A DNA stretch of 64,000 nt from NCBI RefSeq assembly GCF_003473485.1, contig NC_053048.1, forward strand, positions 51,643,755 to 51,707,754. Reading direction: 5' to 3'. This document shows, in pieces, positions 49,281-61,489 of this stretch (position 1 is the first letter of the stretch; each line of letters starts with the position of its first letter). A program made the translations under genes and the position numbers. The DNA is from Medicago truncatula (lineage: Eukaryota > Streptophyta > Magnoliopsida > Fabales > Fabaceae). A model generated the notes under the pieces. The model was not told where the DNA came from. It ran no database searches and was given only the letters and a program-made list of their open reading frames with translations.

Positions 49281-49479
49281 ATTGATCATGCTTCTATTTG
49301 ATTTTTTTTCTTCAAAATTTACACATGTCTCTCCAAACAAACCATAACTAAAACATTGCTGGGAAAAAAAGTATATTACATGGTAGTGAGCCATTAATAT
49401 GACATCCATGTGGAGATGTGACACCACCACTTTCGATTCATGAATTCAGAGTTCCTTAAAATAACCCAAACCTACTGCC

Positions 49480-49835
49480 TTATACATTAATGCTCCCAAT
49501 CCTTGCGCCATTAACAAACATAAAAAAGGCACCAAAGGGTCCCTTCCCAACCTCTCCACTTATCATTGAAACCAAACAAACGAGCATATAATCTAGAATT
49601 TCCAACTTATCGAATAATAACCCTTTTTAAAATCCACTTTAAAGATAACACATCCATTCTTTGTTCTTTTTACCAGATCGTCAACTTCATTAACAATCAT
49701 CACCCCATTCACCAAGTACTTATCATTGATAAAAGTTGATTGTTGTTTTGATACTATGAACTCCATAATCACTATTAACCTTTTTGCAAGAACCATGATA
49801 CCCAAGTTCCACTCATGGTCGAATATTGGTATCAA
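49480..49835 (-). mobile_element. LINE reverse transcriptase fragment
   Basis: Minus-strand frame 49835-49593 reads LAKRLIVIMEFIVSKQQSTF, then NEVDDLV and IFKVDFKKGYYSISWKF: the RT fingers/palm region of plant LINEs, where IFKVDF.KAYDSVSW is usual. Downstream to 49480 are out-of-frame remnants (GKGPFGAFFMFV resembling the GDPLAPFLF motif). Heavily decayed; unrelated in position and strand to the LINE at 38.5-40 kb. Confidence 0.75.
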
Positions 49836-50648
49836 AGTCGATGGTTCGAAGAAGGATTCAATTGACTCATTATGTCGAAAGTCTTCCTGACAACGACAAT
49901 CAAACCGTGTGTCCTGTTGACGTGGTGGGTGTCAATAGGCGGTACAAGCAAGTGTCTGTGAATGACAAAGTTTCTGCTTGAGGGGAACATAACCAAATGA
50001 TTGAAATGACTCACACTTGAGTAAGAGATTGTTGTGACAAATGTGTGGTGAGTTAGAAGTTCCATATTGAATGAAAAAGCGAGCGTTGAACAACATACAA
50101 GTGAGAGGACTCATAAAGCTATTAATTCAAGGTTTTGTGTTATGTAATGCTTAACTTACCTATGTGGTTGCTCTTGACCTAGTATGGATGATTCCCTAAA
50201 CTCCACTTACAATCCATAATATATAACCACTGGTCATGTTTCTATTAGATTTTTCTTCTTCAAAATTTACATCGTCTCTCCAAGCAAACCCCAAATAAAT
50301 CATTGTTGAGAAAAAATATATTATATGACACCGAGCCGTTAATGTGACATCCACATGGAGTGTGACGTATGCTCTTACGCATCAACTCACATCCTTTAAT
50401 GAAAAATTAACGGAAAATTATTTTGACGACTTTGTCTCCATCTCATTCCTAATCAATCACCCTCTTTGATTAGAGTAAATTATTTTAATCATCTATCTAT
50501 TAATTAAATAACTTAAAGTTACCAATATAAAAAAAATTCAAAGTCACCAAAATATTCTTATGCAAAAGGAAGGTTAAAATTGTAAATTTCATTATTTTTC
50601 TTTTCGCAATGAAAGGGGGCAAAACGGGATCGCATCGACAAAATCCGA

Positions 50649-50667
50649 CGTGGTGAATCATGATTGG
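50649..50667 (-). promoter_or_regulatory. ER-stress response element (ERSE-I) of ERdj3B
   Basis: Plus strand CGTGG (50649-50653), nine bases, ATTGG (50663-50667); on the minus strand this is exactly CCAAT-N9-CCACG, the ERSE-I consensus bound by NF-Y with bZIP28/bZIP60 in plants. It ends 267 bp upstream of the ERdj3B ATG, a normal promoter position. A second ATTGG lies at 50693-50697. The match to an unfolded-protein-response chaperone gene makes chance unlikely. Confidence 0.75.
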
Positions 50668-50933
50668 TTAGAACAAGCAAAGGCTCACTTTGATTGGTTA
50701 ATATCGCAACGAACACGTTGCATCATAGCGTAGTGTCGACTCCATGGTCAAGTCTTCGCGGAAAATCACTTCCACGCCTGTCACTGTAAAAGCTTCCGTC
50801 GTAATAGAAGAAGCGATTCTATAAACATTGAAACGCGCATTTGATTTTTTGATCCCAAACCCTAATTCCCAAATTCTAATTTCAATCACATCGAAATCCC
50901 TGAGATTGCGTTTCGGAGAGATCCGAATCTTCA

Positions 50934-53900
50934 ATGGCGCATCAAAGAGCCAAATTGCTGCTCCTTCTCTGTGCTCTATGCTATTCTCTCAGCGCCATTG
51001 CCGTGTAATTTTTCTGTTTTCCTTTTTACCGTTTTTTTGAAAATGTTAGATTCTACATTTGCTTATAAATCTATGTTTGGTATGCAGAAAGAGTTATTAC
51101 GATATACTTCAAGTGTCGAAAGGTGCATCGGATGATCAGATTAAGAGAGCGTATAGAAAGCTTGCATTGAAGTATCATCCTGATAAGAATCCGGGAAATG
51201 AAGAAGCTAATAAGAAATTTGCGGAGATTAGCAATGGTACATATATATACATGTATCTTTGCTATTCTTTTTTTAAATATATATACTTTCATGATTTAGT
51301 TTGTGTGTTGCTATTTGCTATTAATGCTTTGTTTCGATAAACAACTTAATTAATTACGCGATTATGAAGTCAGTGCCTATCATATTAGTGTTTATGTATA
51401 CATTATTTCTTTAACAAAATACAAAAATAAAGTGAAAATGTTTTCTTATAAGGTATACAATATTTTCATAAGCTATATTAGGGGGGGTTAATGAATTAAG
51501 TTGAAAACAGCTCATGGACATGTCATAAGTTGTTTCCATAAGCTCTTTTAAGAAGTCTCACAAATGTTTATGTTAGTAGATAAGTTCGTATAAGTCGATA
51601 CAAACAGTATCTTATTTTGGTTTATTAATGGTTGCTTTTTATTGTTGCTGCCGCCAGCATATGAGGTATTGTCGGATAACGAGAAGAGAAATATATATGA
51701 TAAGTATGGTGAAGAGGGTTTGAAGCAGCATGCCGCTGGTGGAGGAAGAGGTGGTGGAATGAACATGCAGGATATTTTTAACTCGTAAGTCATCACCTTA
51801 GCTTTTGCTTGATTAGTTCTTAACCTATCAGTTATCACCTTCACATTTAAGATATGTATTATTGGGTAATTACTTAATTTTTACTTGCATCCGTATAATG
51901 TATGTTGCAACAAAGAAGCAAATAATATATGTTTATGGCTAAGAAAAGCAGTTATAGAAGGCTATTAGGGGTTTATATTATCACACTAACTGTAATTGGA
52001 ACCTTCATTTGGTTTTATCGATTCATTGATTTCCTCATGTCTGCATCAATTTTTATGACGCTATAAATTTTAATATAATCATTTATTTGCGACCAAAGAT
52101 TATGTTGTATTGTGTAAGCGGACTGCTATGTTCTTGATGTGTATGGGGCTCTGGACTGGTATGCTAATTTTTAATGTGGGGCTCTGGACTTGCTTTTATG
52201 GATGACACTGTGAAATATGAATGTTTCTTTCAGTTTCTTTGGCGGGGGATCAATGGAGGAAGAAGAAGAGAAAATTGCAAAAGGTGACGACGTTATTGTT
52301 GATTTGGATGCAACCCTTGAAGATTTGTATATGGGTGGCTCCTTGAAGGTGCGTTCACATTTAATCTAGCTACTGTTTTGAGCTCAAGCATTAAATCTAT
52401 ATATTTAATTATTTACCAATGGGCAACATGTGTCACACTGCCATGCTGTTTTTAAATTTCAGCACATTTTATTTTTATAATTTGAACAATATACTAGTAG
52501 ACGGGTATGGGATAGATTCGAGATTATCAAAATGGTTTTCATTTGACACATGGCAACAGAAAAACACACTTTCATTAAGTTACATCAGCCAATAGAAAAT
52601 CATAAATAAAACTAAAGCAACTAAGAAGAACTGCTTTAGGGGATGAGATGCAGAGCTTACATCAAGCTGGGCCTTGTTCGTCTAACACAAATATAACATA
52701 TTCCACATACATATGACATCATGTAGTCCCAGAGGCTATTCTTTATCCCCCTTTCGATAAATCTCAGATATTTTAGTTTGTATTATACAGTTTAGTATTT
52801 TCATTGAGAAAATCAGGAGACACTGTAGCCACTATTCATGTATTATCATGGTATAGTTGTAAACTAAGTGGTTATGAACTTGTCAAGAATTCTGGTTCAT
52901 CAATGACTCCTCCATGCTGTAGTGACCCTAAATGTAGAATTCACAAGTCATTTGTTGATTGCTTCTTTGTGATTATTGTATTGTAATTATCAGGTTTGGA
53001 GGGAGAAAAATGTTGTAAAGCCAGCTCCTGGAAAAAGACGCTGTAACTGTAGAAATGAGGTTTATCACAGGCAAATTGGGCCTGGCATGTTTCAACAAAT
53101 GACAGAGCAGGTAAATATCATCTTCGAGGATGCTGATAGTACAAACGTTCCTGTTTATTCTTGTCCATTTTTTAGGATGTACATTTTGCCCTGCAAATAC
53201 ACTGGCTTCTAGTGTCAATGTTTCATGACATTTCATTGTATGATTGTGGAAACCAGAAGAGTTTAATTTAATATATATTCATACTCAGTTTCATTTTCCT
53301 TCCTGTTTTTTTTTTTCCTTATGTGCTTGTGGGGACTGGGGTGTGAAGGTTATTTTTAATTTTGTTTTGAATATTTGGGAAAATTTACGCTACTATGTGT
53401 GATATCTACCTGTCCAGGTCTGTGATCAATGTGCTAATGTCAAATACGTAAGGGAGGGATATTTCGTCACTGTTGATATTGAGAAAGGCATGAAAGATGG
53501 CCAGGTAAACTTTTAAAGTTTGTATGTAGGTTTTAGTGCTTTATGTAAGTATGCATAATGTCATGTCTCACTACCCATTTTCTTATAGGCCCTACACTTA
53601 TAAGCATGTTTAATCAACATGGACATATAAGCTCTAAAAACCGTAGCTCTGTTTGATAGTTCTATTTGTAAGTATGTTAGAACTGTAATTGATTTTTAAT
53701 TTCAATCTAGTCTGAGTAGCACACATTTGTAAATTTTCTATTTTATTTCAATTCAATTTATGACAAGTTCTTTCATTTCAGTACAAAAAATACTCATTTG
53801 TACATTTAATTTAATTTGAGATTGACAATACAAAAAAAGGCCATCAATTATAATATTTATTTACCCTGATAGGGACTTGGGTTTTACTGGATGCATTAGT

Positions 53901-56161
53901 TCACTTAGAGTAGTATGCGATACTCTAATTAGCTTGGTCCTCCCCTTTGATAGCTAGCTTTTAAGGGAGCTTTCCCAACTCCCAAGTGCTTATGAAATGG
54001 TACCTGGGCAGGTTTCCAGTGTCTTAGAAAAACTATATATGGAAGAGACACCGGAAAGGCCGAGTCGAGCATTGTAGAGTGCATCCACTGAGTCGTTGGC
54101 TCTTAAGAGAAGCGCTATGATAGGGACTTACATATTATGGAGTGTTTTTTTTTTGTTTTGAATGGAGTATTATGGAGTGCTTAAATCGCACATCAAGTAG
54201 TATGAGATGCTTGGTTTAGTCCTTAAGTGGCTTGGTTCTTCCTCCTTGGCAGCTAGTTTTTACGGGAGGGTTCCCACATGCCTGGGTGCTGAATTGCCCA
54301 AATGACCATATGCATAGCTCAGTGCTTCTTATTACTTTAGGGTCTGTTTGGGAGTTTAGGATGAGAAGGGAAGGCGTGGGAAAAGAGGTAGAAGCGGAAG
54401 GAATTGAGGGTTTTAGGAGGAAGGGCTGTGGGGAGTTTATTTCTCTTCATAATACAAAATCCTCCTAATTTGGGGAAACTGAAAATCTATTAGAGGAGAA
54501 TTTTGGAGGGCTTGGATAAATTCTTGAAATTCTTTTTATGTTGTTGTAATACTTTAAAAATTGAAAATTTATTAATTGTTAGTCTTTTCTTACAACTCCA
54601 ATTCCCCAAAGCCCTCCCCTCCCTTCCCCTCCAAATTCCCAAACAGAGCCTTTAGCTTGAGCCAAAAAAATTCATGTTATTTTGGCTCTCTGACTAAATA
54701 AGCTCATCTTATTCATATTGAATTTTGACCTTTTATTGATATTATTAAATTTTCTCAGCTGATCAGTGGATGCATTTTATTGCCATTTTCAAGTGCTAAT
54801 ATTCAAGGATCTTAGAGCTATGCTAAAAGTTTAAAAATTATTGTAGTTTGGATAACCATCAAACAAAGCCTTTTCATAGTAGTGGCTTCAGATACTTGAA
54901 TGGAACGAGTTATAGAGAGCAATCATGGAACATGAGATTTGGGAATTTAAAAAATAAAGATGAATTTTTCAACATTGTGATATCATTTGATGCTTGCAGC
55001 TAACTCTATCAAATGGGAAAGGCATTTATTGTCATTGTTGTAAGACTTGAAGACCAAGCTTCAATTTTAAGGGTGTACCTGGTTAAGCTGAAAATTAGTT
55101 TATGCAAATATTAGATGGTGGGAAATAGATCCTTGTTTTTTTTTTTTTTAAAAGGAAATAGATCCTTGTTTTGACATCAGTTCCGACTACCAAGCAATAT
55201 AGAGGAGTGAAAACCAAAAGCTTTGAATATGCCTCACTGCTTTCTTTACCCTTGATCCATTTTCCATCTTTCTTACCAAATATTCTCAAAGTGTTATTAA
55301 GCTTGGTGAAAATATTTAATTTTTTGCAAGTCAAAACTTGACTAATTGAATGGTTATGGCAATTTTTTGTCCTTTCACAGGAGGTGCTATTTTATGAGGA
55401 TGGCGAGCCCATAATTGATGGAGAATCTGGAGATTTAAGGGTTCGTAGAAGCCTTTCATTTTTGTTAGCAAATGTTTAATATGCATGTTATTGTGTGTTC
55501 AGTTTGCTGACAATCTGTATGCTAATATGAACAGTTTCGCATCCGTACTGCACCTCATGAACTTTTCAAAAGGGAAGGCAATGACTTACATACCACCGTC
55601 ACCATCACGCTGGTAAGTATAATCATAGTATTGTTTTAGTTGTACCATACCTTTGGGGTTTTGGATAACACTGCAAGTAGTAACTACTATTACTAAGCAG
55701 TGTAACCAGTAACTAGCATGGAGGAGTTGGAATATGACATTTGATTGTGCAAACCGATAACTGTTCCCTGATATATTTGCATCTTAAAAATTTTAAGCAG
55801 TGTAAAGTTTATTAACCTTGATCTCCTTTAGGTTCAAGCTCTTGTTGGTTTTGAGAAGACCATTAAACACCTTGATGAACATTTGGTGGACATAAGCTCG
55901 AAGGTGAGCATGAAATATCTTCTTTGCGGATCTTAATTGGCGTTGATCCCCCCACCCCAAAAACATTGAAACACATCTAACATATTTCTTTTGATCCCTC
56001 AGGGAATCACAAATCCGAAGCAAGTGAGGAAGTTCAAAGGGGAGGGTATGCCATTGCATACGAGCACGAAGAAAGGAGATCTTTACGTCACTTTTGAGGT
56101 TCTGTTCCCCACCACACTATCGGAGGAACAGAAAACAAAAATAAAATCTATTCTTGGTTAG
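50934..56161 (+). CDS. ERDJ3B: ER-luminal DnaJ co-chaperone ERdj3B
   Basis: Ten exons: 50934-51004, 51088-51236, 51658-51784, 52234-52348, 52994-53110, 53418-53504, 55381-55440, 55535-55612, 55832-55903, 56003-56161; all GT..AG, sum 1035 nt, 344 aa. Signal peptide 1-22; J domain from about 26 ([13 protein letters not shown]) with HPD at 54-56; Gly-rich linker ([20 protein letters not shown]); substrate-binding domains with the ERdj3-type Cys pairs CNC (171-173) and CDQC (195-198); [12 protein letters not shown]-terminal [10 protein letters not shown] and dimerisation part. No HDEL, as in ERdj3 proteins. It delivers clients to BiP with SDF2, and in Arabidopsis is needed for EFR receptor biogenesis. 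Intron 6 (1.9 kb) holds a MITE. The upstream ERSE supports unfolded-protein-response control. Confidence 0.95.
54340..54650. mobile_element. MITE (same family as 8.2 kb) in ERdj3B intron 6
   Basis: Ends GGGTCTGTTTGGGAGTTTAG and, other strand, GGCTCTGTTTGGGAATTTGG, with subterminal GGGAAGG/CCCTTCCCC tracts. TTTA flanks both sides. 311 bp, non-coding; the frame at 54232-54468 only crosses its border. Confidence 0.65.
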
Positions 56162-58284
56162 AATACATTCAGGATACATGCTATTTTGCTCATTATATCC
56201 TCAATGTAACATGATTAGGTGGTTGTAAGTTACAACAAATACACGCCTTAGGCTTCTCGCCCCCATTTTTTGTTAGTTAACCAATAGATACTTTATTTTT
56301 ATTGTTGATAGTGTTGCGTCTACTGTGATCCTTGTCGGCACATGAGTGCCTTATTGTGGTGCTATTTTGATACAAGGATATCACAGCATTAGCTGAAAGA
56401 AAAACATAATTGTATTAGCTTTGCTTTGTGTTTGCAATGGTTTTCATCTTGTGAGCAAGGTGAAAGGCCACAAATTAAACAAAATATCTCTAGCAATTGA
56501 ACAAAGAAATGTTTACTGTTTTATTAAAATTAGTATAAATTGTCAATCCTATGGTAAATTACATTTTAAACGTTAGTCAATATGTTGGTAAAAGTGATTT
56601 TAATTTTTTATTTATTTTTGGTCAGGAAAGTGATTTTAATAAGTAGTATATATTTCATTAAATTTATGTTTATTTTTGTAACTCGCATTTGTAAATCACA
56701 TTTTAATCTCTGTTCCTCGCTCTTTACTTTGCTCAAATTTTTGTTTGTCACTGATCGAACTACATATTTTTGTCATTTTTTTTTTAACAAGTGTAAACTA
56801 TTATTTGAAAAACAAAGTGTAGAGAGCTTTCAGATGGCCAAAAATGATTTGTTAAAAAATAGGTGCTAGGTTAACTCAACTAGTTTGAGCTAAAGGTTAA
56901 GGACAAATGTTAATATATAAGTCATGCTCAAACTCTCCTCCATTTCACTAGCTAGTAGCTACGAAAGTTTTCCTAAAAATCTCTCAAACCCCCCCAAAGA
57001 TCCAAATCTTCCTGCATTCTGCAGTTTTTGAAGTCAAGTTGCTCAAATATTGTATGATTTGAACATTATGTATGATTCATATTATATTTTTATGTGTATC
57101 GATAATATATTTCAACGTGTGTTGTAAACTGACATAAGTTGCTCAAATATTGTATGATTTGAATATTCTGTATGATCCGTATTATATTTTGATGAGTATC
57201 GATAATATATTTTGACGTGTGTTGTAAACTGACATAAATTTGCAAATATGAGAGCTTTTGTACAAATAGGTAAGCTCTCTCTGCTAATACATTATTACCA
57301 AAATGTGGCAAACTGGCAATGCAGTCGGCAGTCCCATTCTCGATCAACCTCTTCTTACCCAGCTCAATCTCATATAGACTTGAATATTAGAGTGGATGCG
57401 TTACAACCCAACCATTAAACATCCATCATCAACGCCATTGATCCATCACCATTCCTGGAATCATTCTTCTACCATCGGTCCACCACATTAACAATGATTT
57501 CTTCCCTGATCTCTCTGAACTCTTTTAGAACAACGATGTTACCTAATTTTGTTAGTTGACTAATTTACTTTGATTTTTTATAGCAATAGACATACTTGTA
57601 CTTAAATATGAACTATTCAAGGATCTTATTAACAAATGCTTCCGACGCGTTATTAAAAAACTAAAAAAAACCAAAATTTTAATTTTTAATATATTGACCA
57701 CACTATTTTCAAAATAACATTTTTAAATTTAAATTTTTAACAATTATTATATCAGCACTGGTTAACATTTTTACGAATATACTAGTAACCAAAGAGAGGA
57801 TGCCTGCCTACCATCATCTCATAAAGCTATAAATAATGAGACGGTACCTTTTCATGAGGACCATATTCCATCCACATCCATCACACATATATTCTTATAG
57901 ATCATGCTAACTTGTGCCCTTATATCACAAGTTAAAAAGTAATTTTTATATTAAAAATATATTTTTTGAAAGCTTTTAAGACATTAAATGTACAATTTCA
58001 AAAAAAATAATTATACATCTAATTTCTTAACTTATGTGACACAGGTTAACATTCTTCTTCTTCAAGGACATTGAATGCATATTATGTTACCGTTGACATT
58101 CTTTAACACCTTTGCTAATTTATTAGCCTGGTAAATTCCAGTCCCTAGTCTATTCTTCTTCTACTCCATTTGCGTGAATGAAATGAAAGGGACAATTTCC
58201 CAAAATGATAGGAATACAAACGAGAAACACACGCTGGTTTTGTGTTTCACGTACACGTCACTAATTTCAGCCATGCAGTTGCTG
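56162..58284. other. Spacer between ERdj3B and the lipase
   Basis: The ERdj3B 3' UTR occupies the first few hundred bases. Then AT-rich sequence with the 100-bp tandem repeat (57036-57235). No gene; the frame at 56582-56869 is low-complexity. Confidence 0.5.
57036..57235. repeat. 100-bp tandem duplication
   Basis: Copies 57036-57135 and 57136-57235 begin AAGTTGCTCAAATATTGTAT and end AAACTGACAT, differing at a handful of positions. Confidence 0.9.
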
Positions 58285-58365
58285 CACGTGGCACTTCCTT
58301 GAAATCACGTGCTTTCCTACGAAACCTTGAAAACGAAACGAGAGATTTGCACTAACAAGCACGTG
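58285..58365. promoter_or_regulatory. Cluster of three CACGTG G-boxes/ABREs upstream of the lipase
   Basis: CACGTG at 58285-58290 (context TGCACGTGGCAC), 58306-58311 (ATCACGTGCT) and 58360-58365 (AGCACGTGCA), 193-273 bp before the ATG. Two more ACGT cores (TCACGTACACGTCA) lie just upstream, near 58248-58261. Multiple ABREs in tandem are the usual arrangement for ABA response; Arabidopsis PLIP2 and PLIP3 are reported as ABA-induced (from memory). Confidence 0.6.
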
Positions 58366-58557
58366 CAATAATCACTTATTTTAAAACATTTCTTCCCCAG
58401 AAAAGTAAAATTTCTTTCAGAATTCGAAATTGAAACTACTTACGCTATCAGCATCACCACCACCCTGAGATTATCACAGAACATAATCGTTATATCAATT
58501 TAACTATCTGTTTAGTTCAAAGATTCCATAACCATATTCATACAATCTTTAAAAACA

Positions 58558-61489
58558 ATGGTTACTTTGTGTTTATTACAAAGTGGGATTCCTGGTATAG
58601 TTCCTTTAATCACTTCTATTAGTGCAACTACTACTACTTCACGTGCCAATGATCACGTTCACGTGCATCAATCTCACGTAACCACAGTGAGGCGATCAAA
58701 CAAGTCCTCCATGTTTTCCAGATTCATAGGTAGCTCCGCCAGAAACAATTGCCTTGCAGCAGTCAACGACGCCTTCACCGCGGAGAATGCAGACAGAACT
58801 GTGAAAGAAGGAGATGGACAAAATGGGAACTGGGTTTTCAAGGTTTTTGATCTTAATTCTGTTTGGAAAGGGGAACAAGAGAGTGGTGATAACGACGGAG
58901 ATGAATGTGATGTTTGTAGAGTTGATGAAGAGGTAGACGATGAAAATGAAGATGAAGAGATTCGGTTTGATAGAGAGTCGTTTTCTAGAATGCTTCGTAG
59001 GGTAACTTTAGTTGAAGCAAGAATGTATGCACACATGTCTCACTTGGGGAATTTGGCATACTCTATTCCCAATATCAAGGTTTATTTCATCATTAATTTC
59101 CTTTTATGCTTTCATGTCTTTCTGCACTTCTTTATACATAAGGAATGTTTAGGCATACAAATTAGCATTAAAAAATCTTCATAGTTTTGGCATTGATAAG
59201 GCAATTATATGCCATACTAAAGGCGTGTCCGGTACACAATGTCTGACACATGTGGTTACCGTGTCAGCTTTAATGTCGTGTCTAGTGTCTGTGTTTGCGT
59301 CAGTGTTTGATATTGTAGGATTTATTGGAAATGCATTGCTCTAAGATTGCATGTTTGATATTGTGTCTAATTTGTGACCTGATCGATAATTGGTGGAATA
59401 TAGTTCGGCTAGGAAGATATGTTGGTGGGGCTTTATTTTTGTACTATGAGTGAAATTCAGTTGTGTCCTAAAATGTAGACTAAAAATGTGTTCACCGAAA
59501 ATTGGGATCGCTATGCTAATTTGTATTTTGACACTGTGAATTTAGCCAGGGAACCTCTTGAAAAGGTGTGGTCTGCGTTTTGTAACTTCGTCGATAGAGA
59601 AGAAGGAACTGGCTGCTTCAATTAAGAAAGAAGAAACCAATGGGAAAGATGCCGGAGAAAGAAAAGTGGAAAAGAATGGTGAATTGAAGACAAGTGCATC
59701 TAATGCTTGTGAGATTGCAGTGGTTGAAGGTTCAGTTGAAGGAAGCAACGGGAGCGTTGATACTGTGAACATGATGGACACTGATGTTGGCTGTTTGATG
59801 GCAACTACCAATTCAATGACAGCAGTTGTTGCCGCAAATGAGGAAGTAAAACAATCTTTTGCAGATGATTTAAACTCAACAAGTTCTTCACCCTGTGAAT
59901 GGTTCATATGCGATGACGATCGTAGTTCTACGAGATATTTTGTTATTCAGGTGTGGAAAATTAAAAGGGGATATCCTATTATCTTGCAATTCACATATTT
60001 ATTTCTTTCAACCGTGTTATTATTCACATAACATATTAGTAAGTTAGCATTAAAAATGATTGCAAATTTGGATTTTTTTTTAGTATGCTATCCAACCAAT
60101 TATTGTTTTGATATGCAGGGTTCAGAGTCATTTGAATCCTGGCAGGCAAACCTACTTTTTGAGCCAGTTCAATTTGAGGTAATTGTTACCATTGCAGGAA
60201 AAGTACTTTTTTCAGATTTGATTCCTCTTGTTAACGGGATGAATTTTATTCTGTTTCAAATAAAAAATAATTTCGGATTTTTGTGAATGTGTTTATACTT
60301 TGTAAAATTGGGACAATGAGATACGATTTTTCTCCTCAGGGGTTAGATGTCCTTGTCCATAGAGGTATATATGAGGCTGCTAAAGGGACATATCAGCAGA
60401 TGTTACCAGAGGTTCATGCTCACCTAAAATCTCAAGGTTCTCGGGCAACTTTCCGTTTCACAGGCCATTCTCTTGGAGGAAGCTTGGCATTACTTATAAA
60501 TCTTATGCTGTTGATTAGGAAGGAAGTGCCGATTTCTTCTTTGCTTCCCGTGATAACCTTTGGCTCCCCCTCCATCATGTGTGGAGGCGATCGTCTGCTC
60601 GAAAAGCTAGGATTACCGCGGAGCCACGTTCAAGGAATCACAATGCACAGAGACATAGTACCGCGAGCATTTTCATGCACGTACCCTAACCATGTCGCAG
60701 AATTACTAAAGGCTGTTAATGCCAGTTTCCGCAGTCATCCTTGTCTTAATAACCAAGTAAAATGTGACATCATCTGAAATACTTCATCCGGTTTTAAATA
60801 TAAGTAAAAAGATACATATGTTTAGTTCAAATTACGATCAAATATATGTACCTTTTTACTTATACATATGACCGGAGATATTCTTTTTGTAGTTTTTTAG
60901 CCTTTAATTTTAATTCTTTGTGAATCTTTTACTGCAGAAGCTGCTATATGCACCGATGGGAGAACTAATGATTCTACAACCAGATGAATTTTTTTCACCT
61001 AGCCATCATCTTTTGCCACCGGGCAGTGGTCTATATCTTTTGAGTGGTCCTCTTTCGGAATCAAATGACACAGAGAACCAGCTCAAAGCTGCTAAATTGG
61101 TCTTCTTGAACTCACCACATCCACTCGAGATATTAAGTGACCGATCCGCCTATGGACCTGGAGGAGCCATACACAGAGATCATGACATGAATTCGTACTT
61201 AAAATCTGTTAGAACCGTGATTCGCCAAGAACTTAGCCAAATCCGCACGGCGGCAAGAAGAGAACTACGACGAAAGGTGCGGTGGCCTCTTGTGGCACGA
61301 CGTGTAAGTGATGCGGACATTGTTGGTGGGAGATCCATGGTATCTGTCCATATTATTCAAGACCAGCCTCCCTTTTCAGGGATTAAACAGACAGGTAGAA
61401 AGTCCTTGAAAAGGTTTTGTAGGCTTGTTGCATCCCAACATATGCAACTGTTTGTAGTGTTCTTGCTTCCTACTCTCGGAAACATATAA
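58558..61489 (+). CDS. PLIP3: Class-3 lipase, plastid lipase (PLIP2/PLIP3 type)
   Basis: Five exons: 58558-59079, 59546-59950, 60119-60178, 60340-60756, 60938-61489; all phase 0, GT..AG; 651 aa. The N-terminus is Ser/Thr-rich without early acids (about 1-60), compatible with a plastid transit peptide. A variable acidic region follows, then [20 protein letters not shown] and [12 protein letters not shown]. The alpha/beta hydrolase core is in exon 4: [15 protein letters not shown], nucleophile elbow [11 protein letters not shown] with Ser373, and MHRDIVPR with probable catalytic Asp434; exon 5 gives [10 protein letters not shown] with probable His550. PLIPs release acyl groups from plastid glycerolipids and feed oxylipin/jasmonate synthesis. 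Position next to ERdj3B matches PLIP3 beside ERDJ3B in Arabidopsis; PLIP2 versus PLIP3 cannot be settled by eye. Confidence 0.92.
60782..60878. mobile_element. Short Stowaway-like MITE in lipase intron 4
   Basis: CTTCATCCGGTTTTAAATAT on the left and TCTCCGGTCATATGTATAAG on the right (other strand), both leading into AAGTAAAAAG. TA lies at both borders (60780-60781 and 60879-60880). It folds into a near-complete hairpin. Confidence 0.7.

Larger units (their letters stand above)
48886..50380. repeat. Dispersed pair: interrupted copy A (48886-49425) and intact copy B (50187-50375)
   Basis: Copy B runs continuously from GATTCCCTAAACTCCACTTA to TGACATCCACATGGAG. In copy A the same sequence is split: GATTCCCTAAACTCCACTCA ends near 48931 and resumes at 49281 with ATTGATCATGCTTCTATTTG, ending TGACATCCATGTGGAG. 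The intervening 349 bp are absent from copy B. Confidence 0.75.

Noticed and set aside
58674-59036. 120-aa minus-strand Ser-rich frame
   Set aside because: Antisense of lipase exon 1; no domain.
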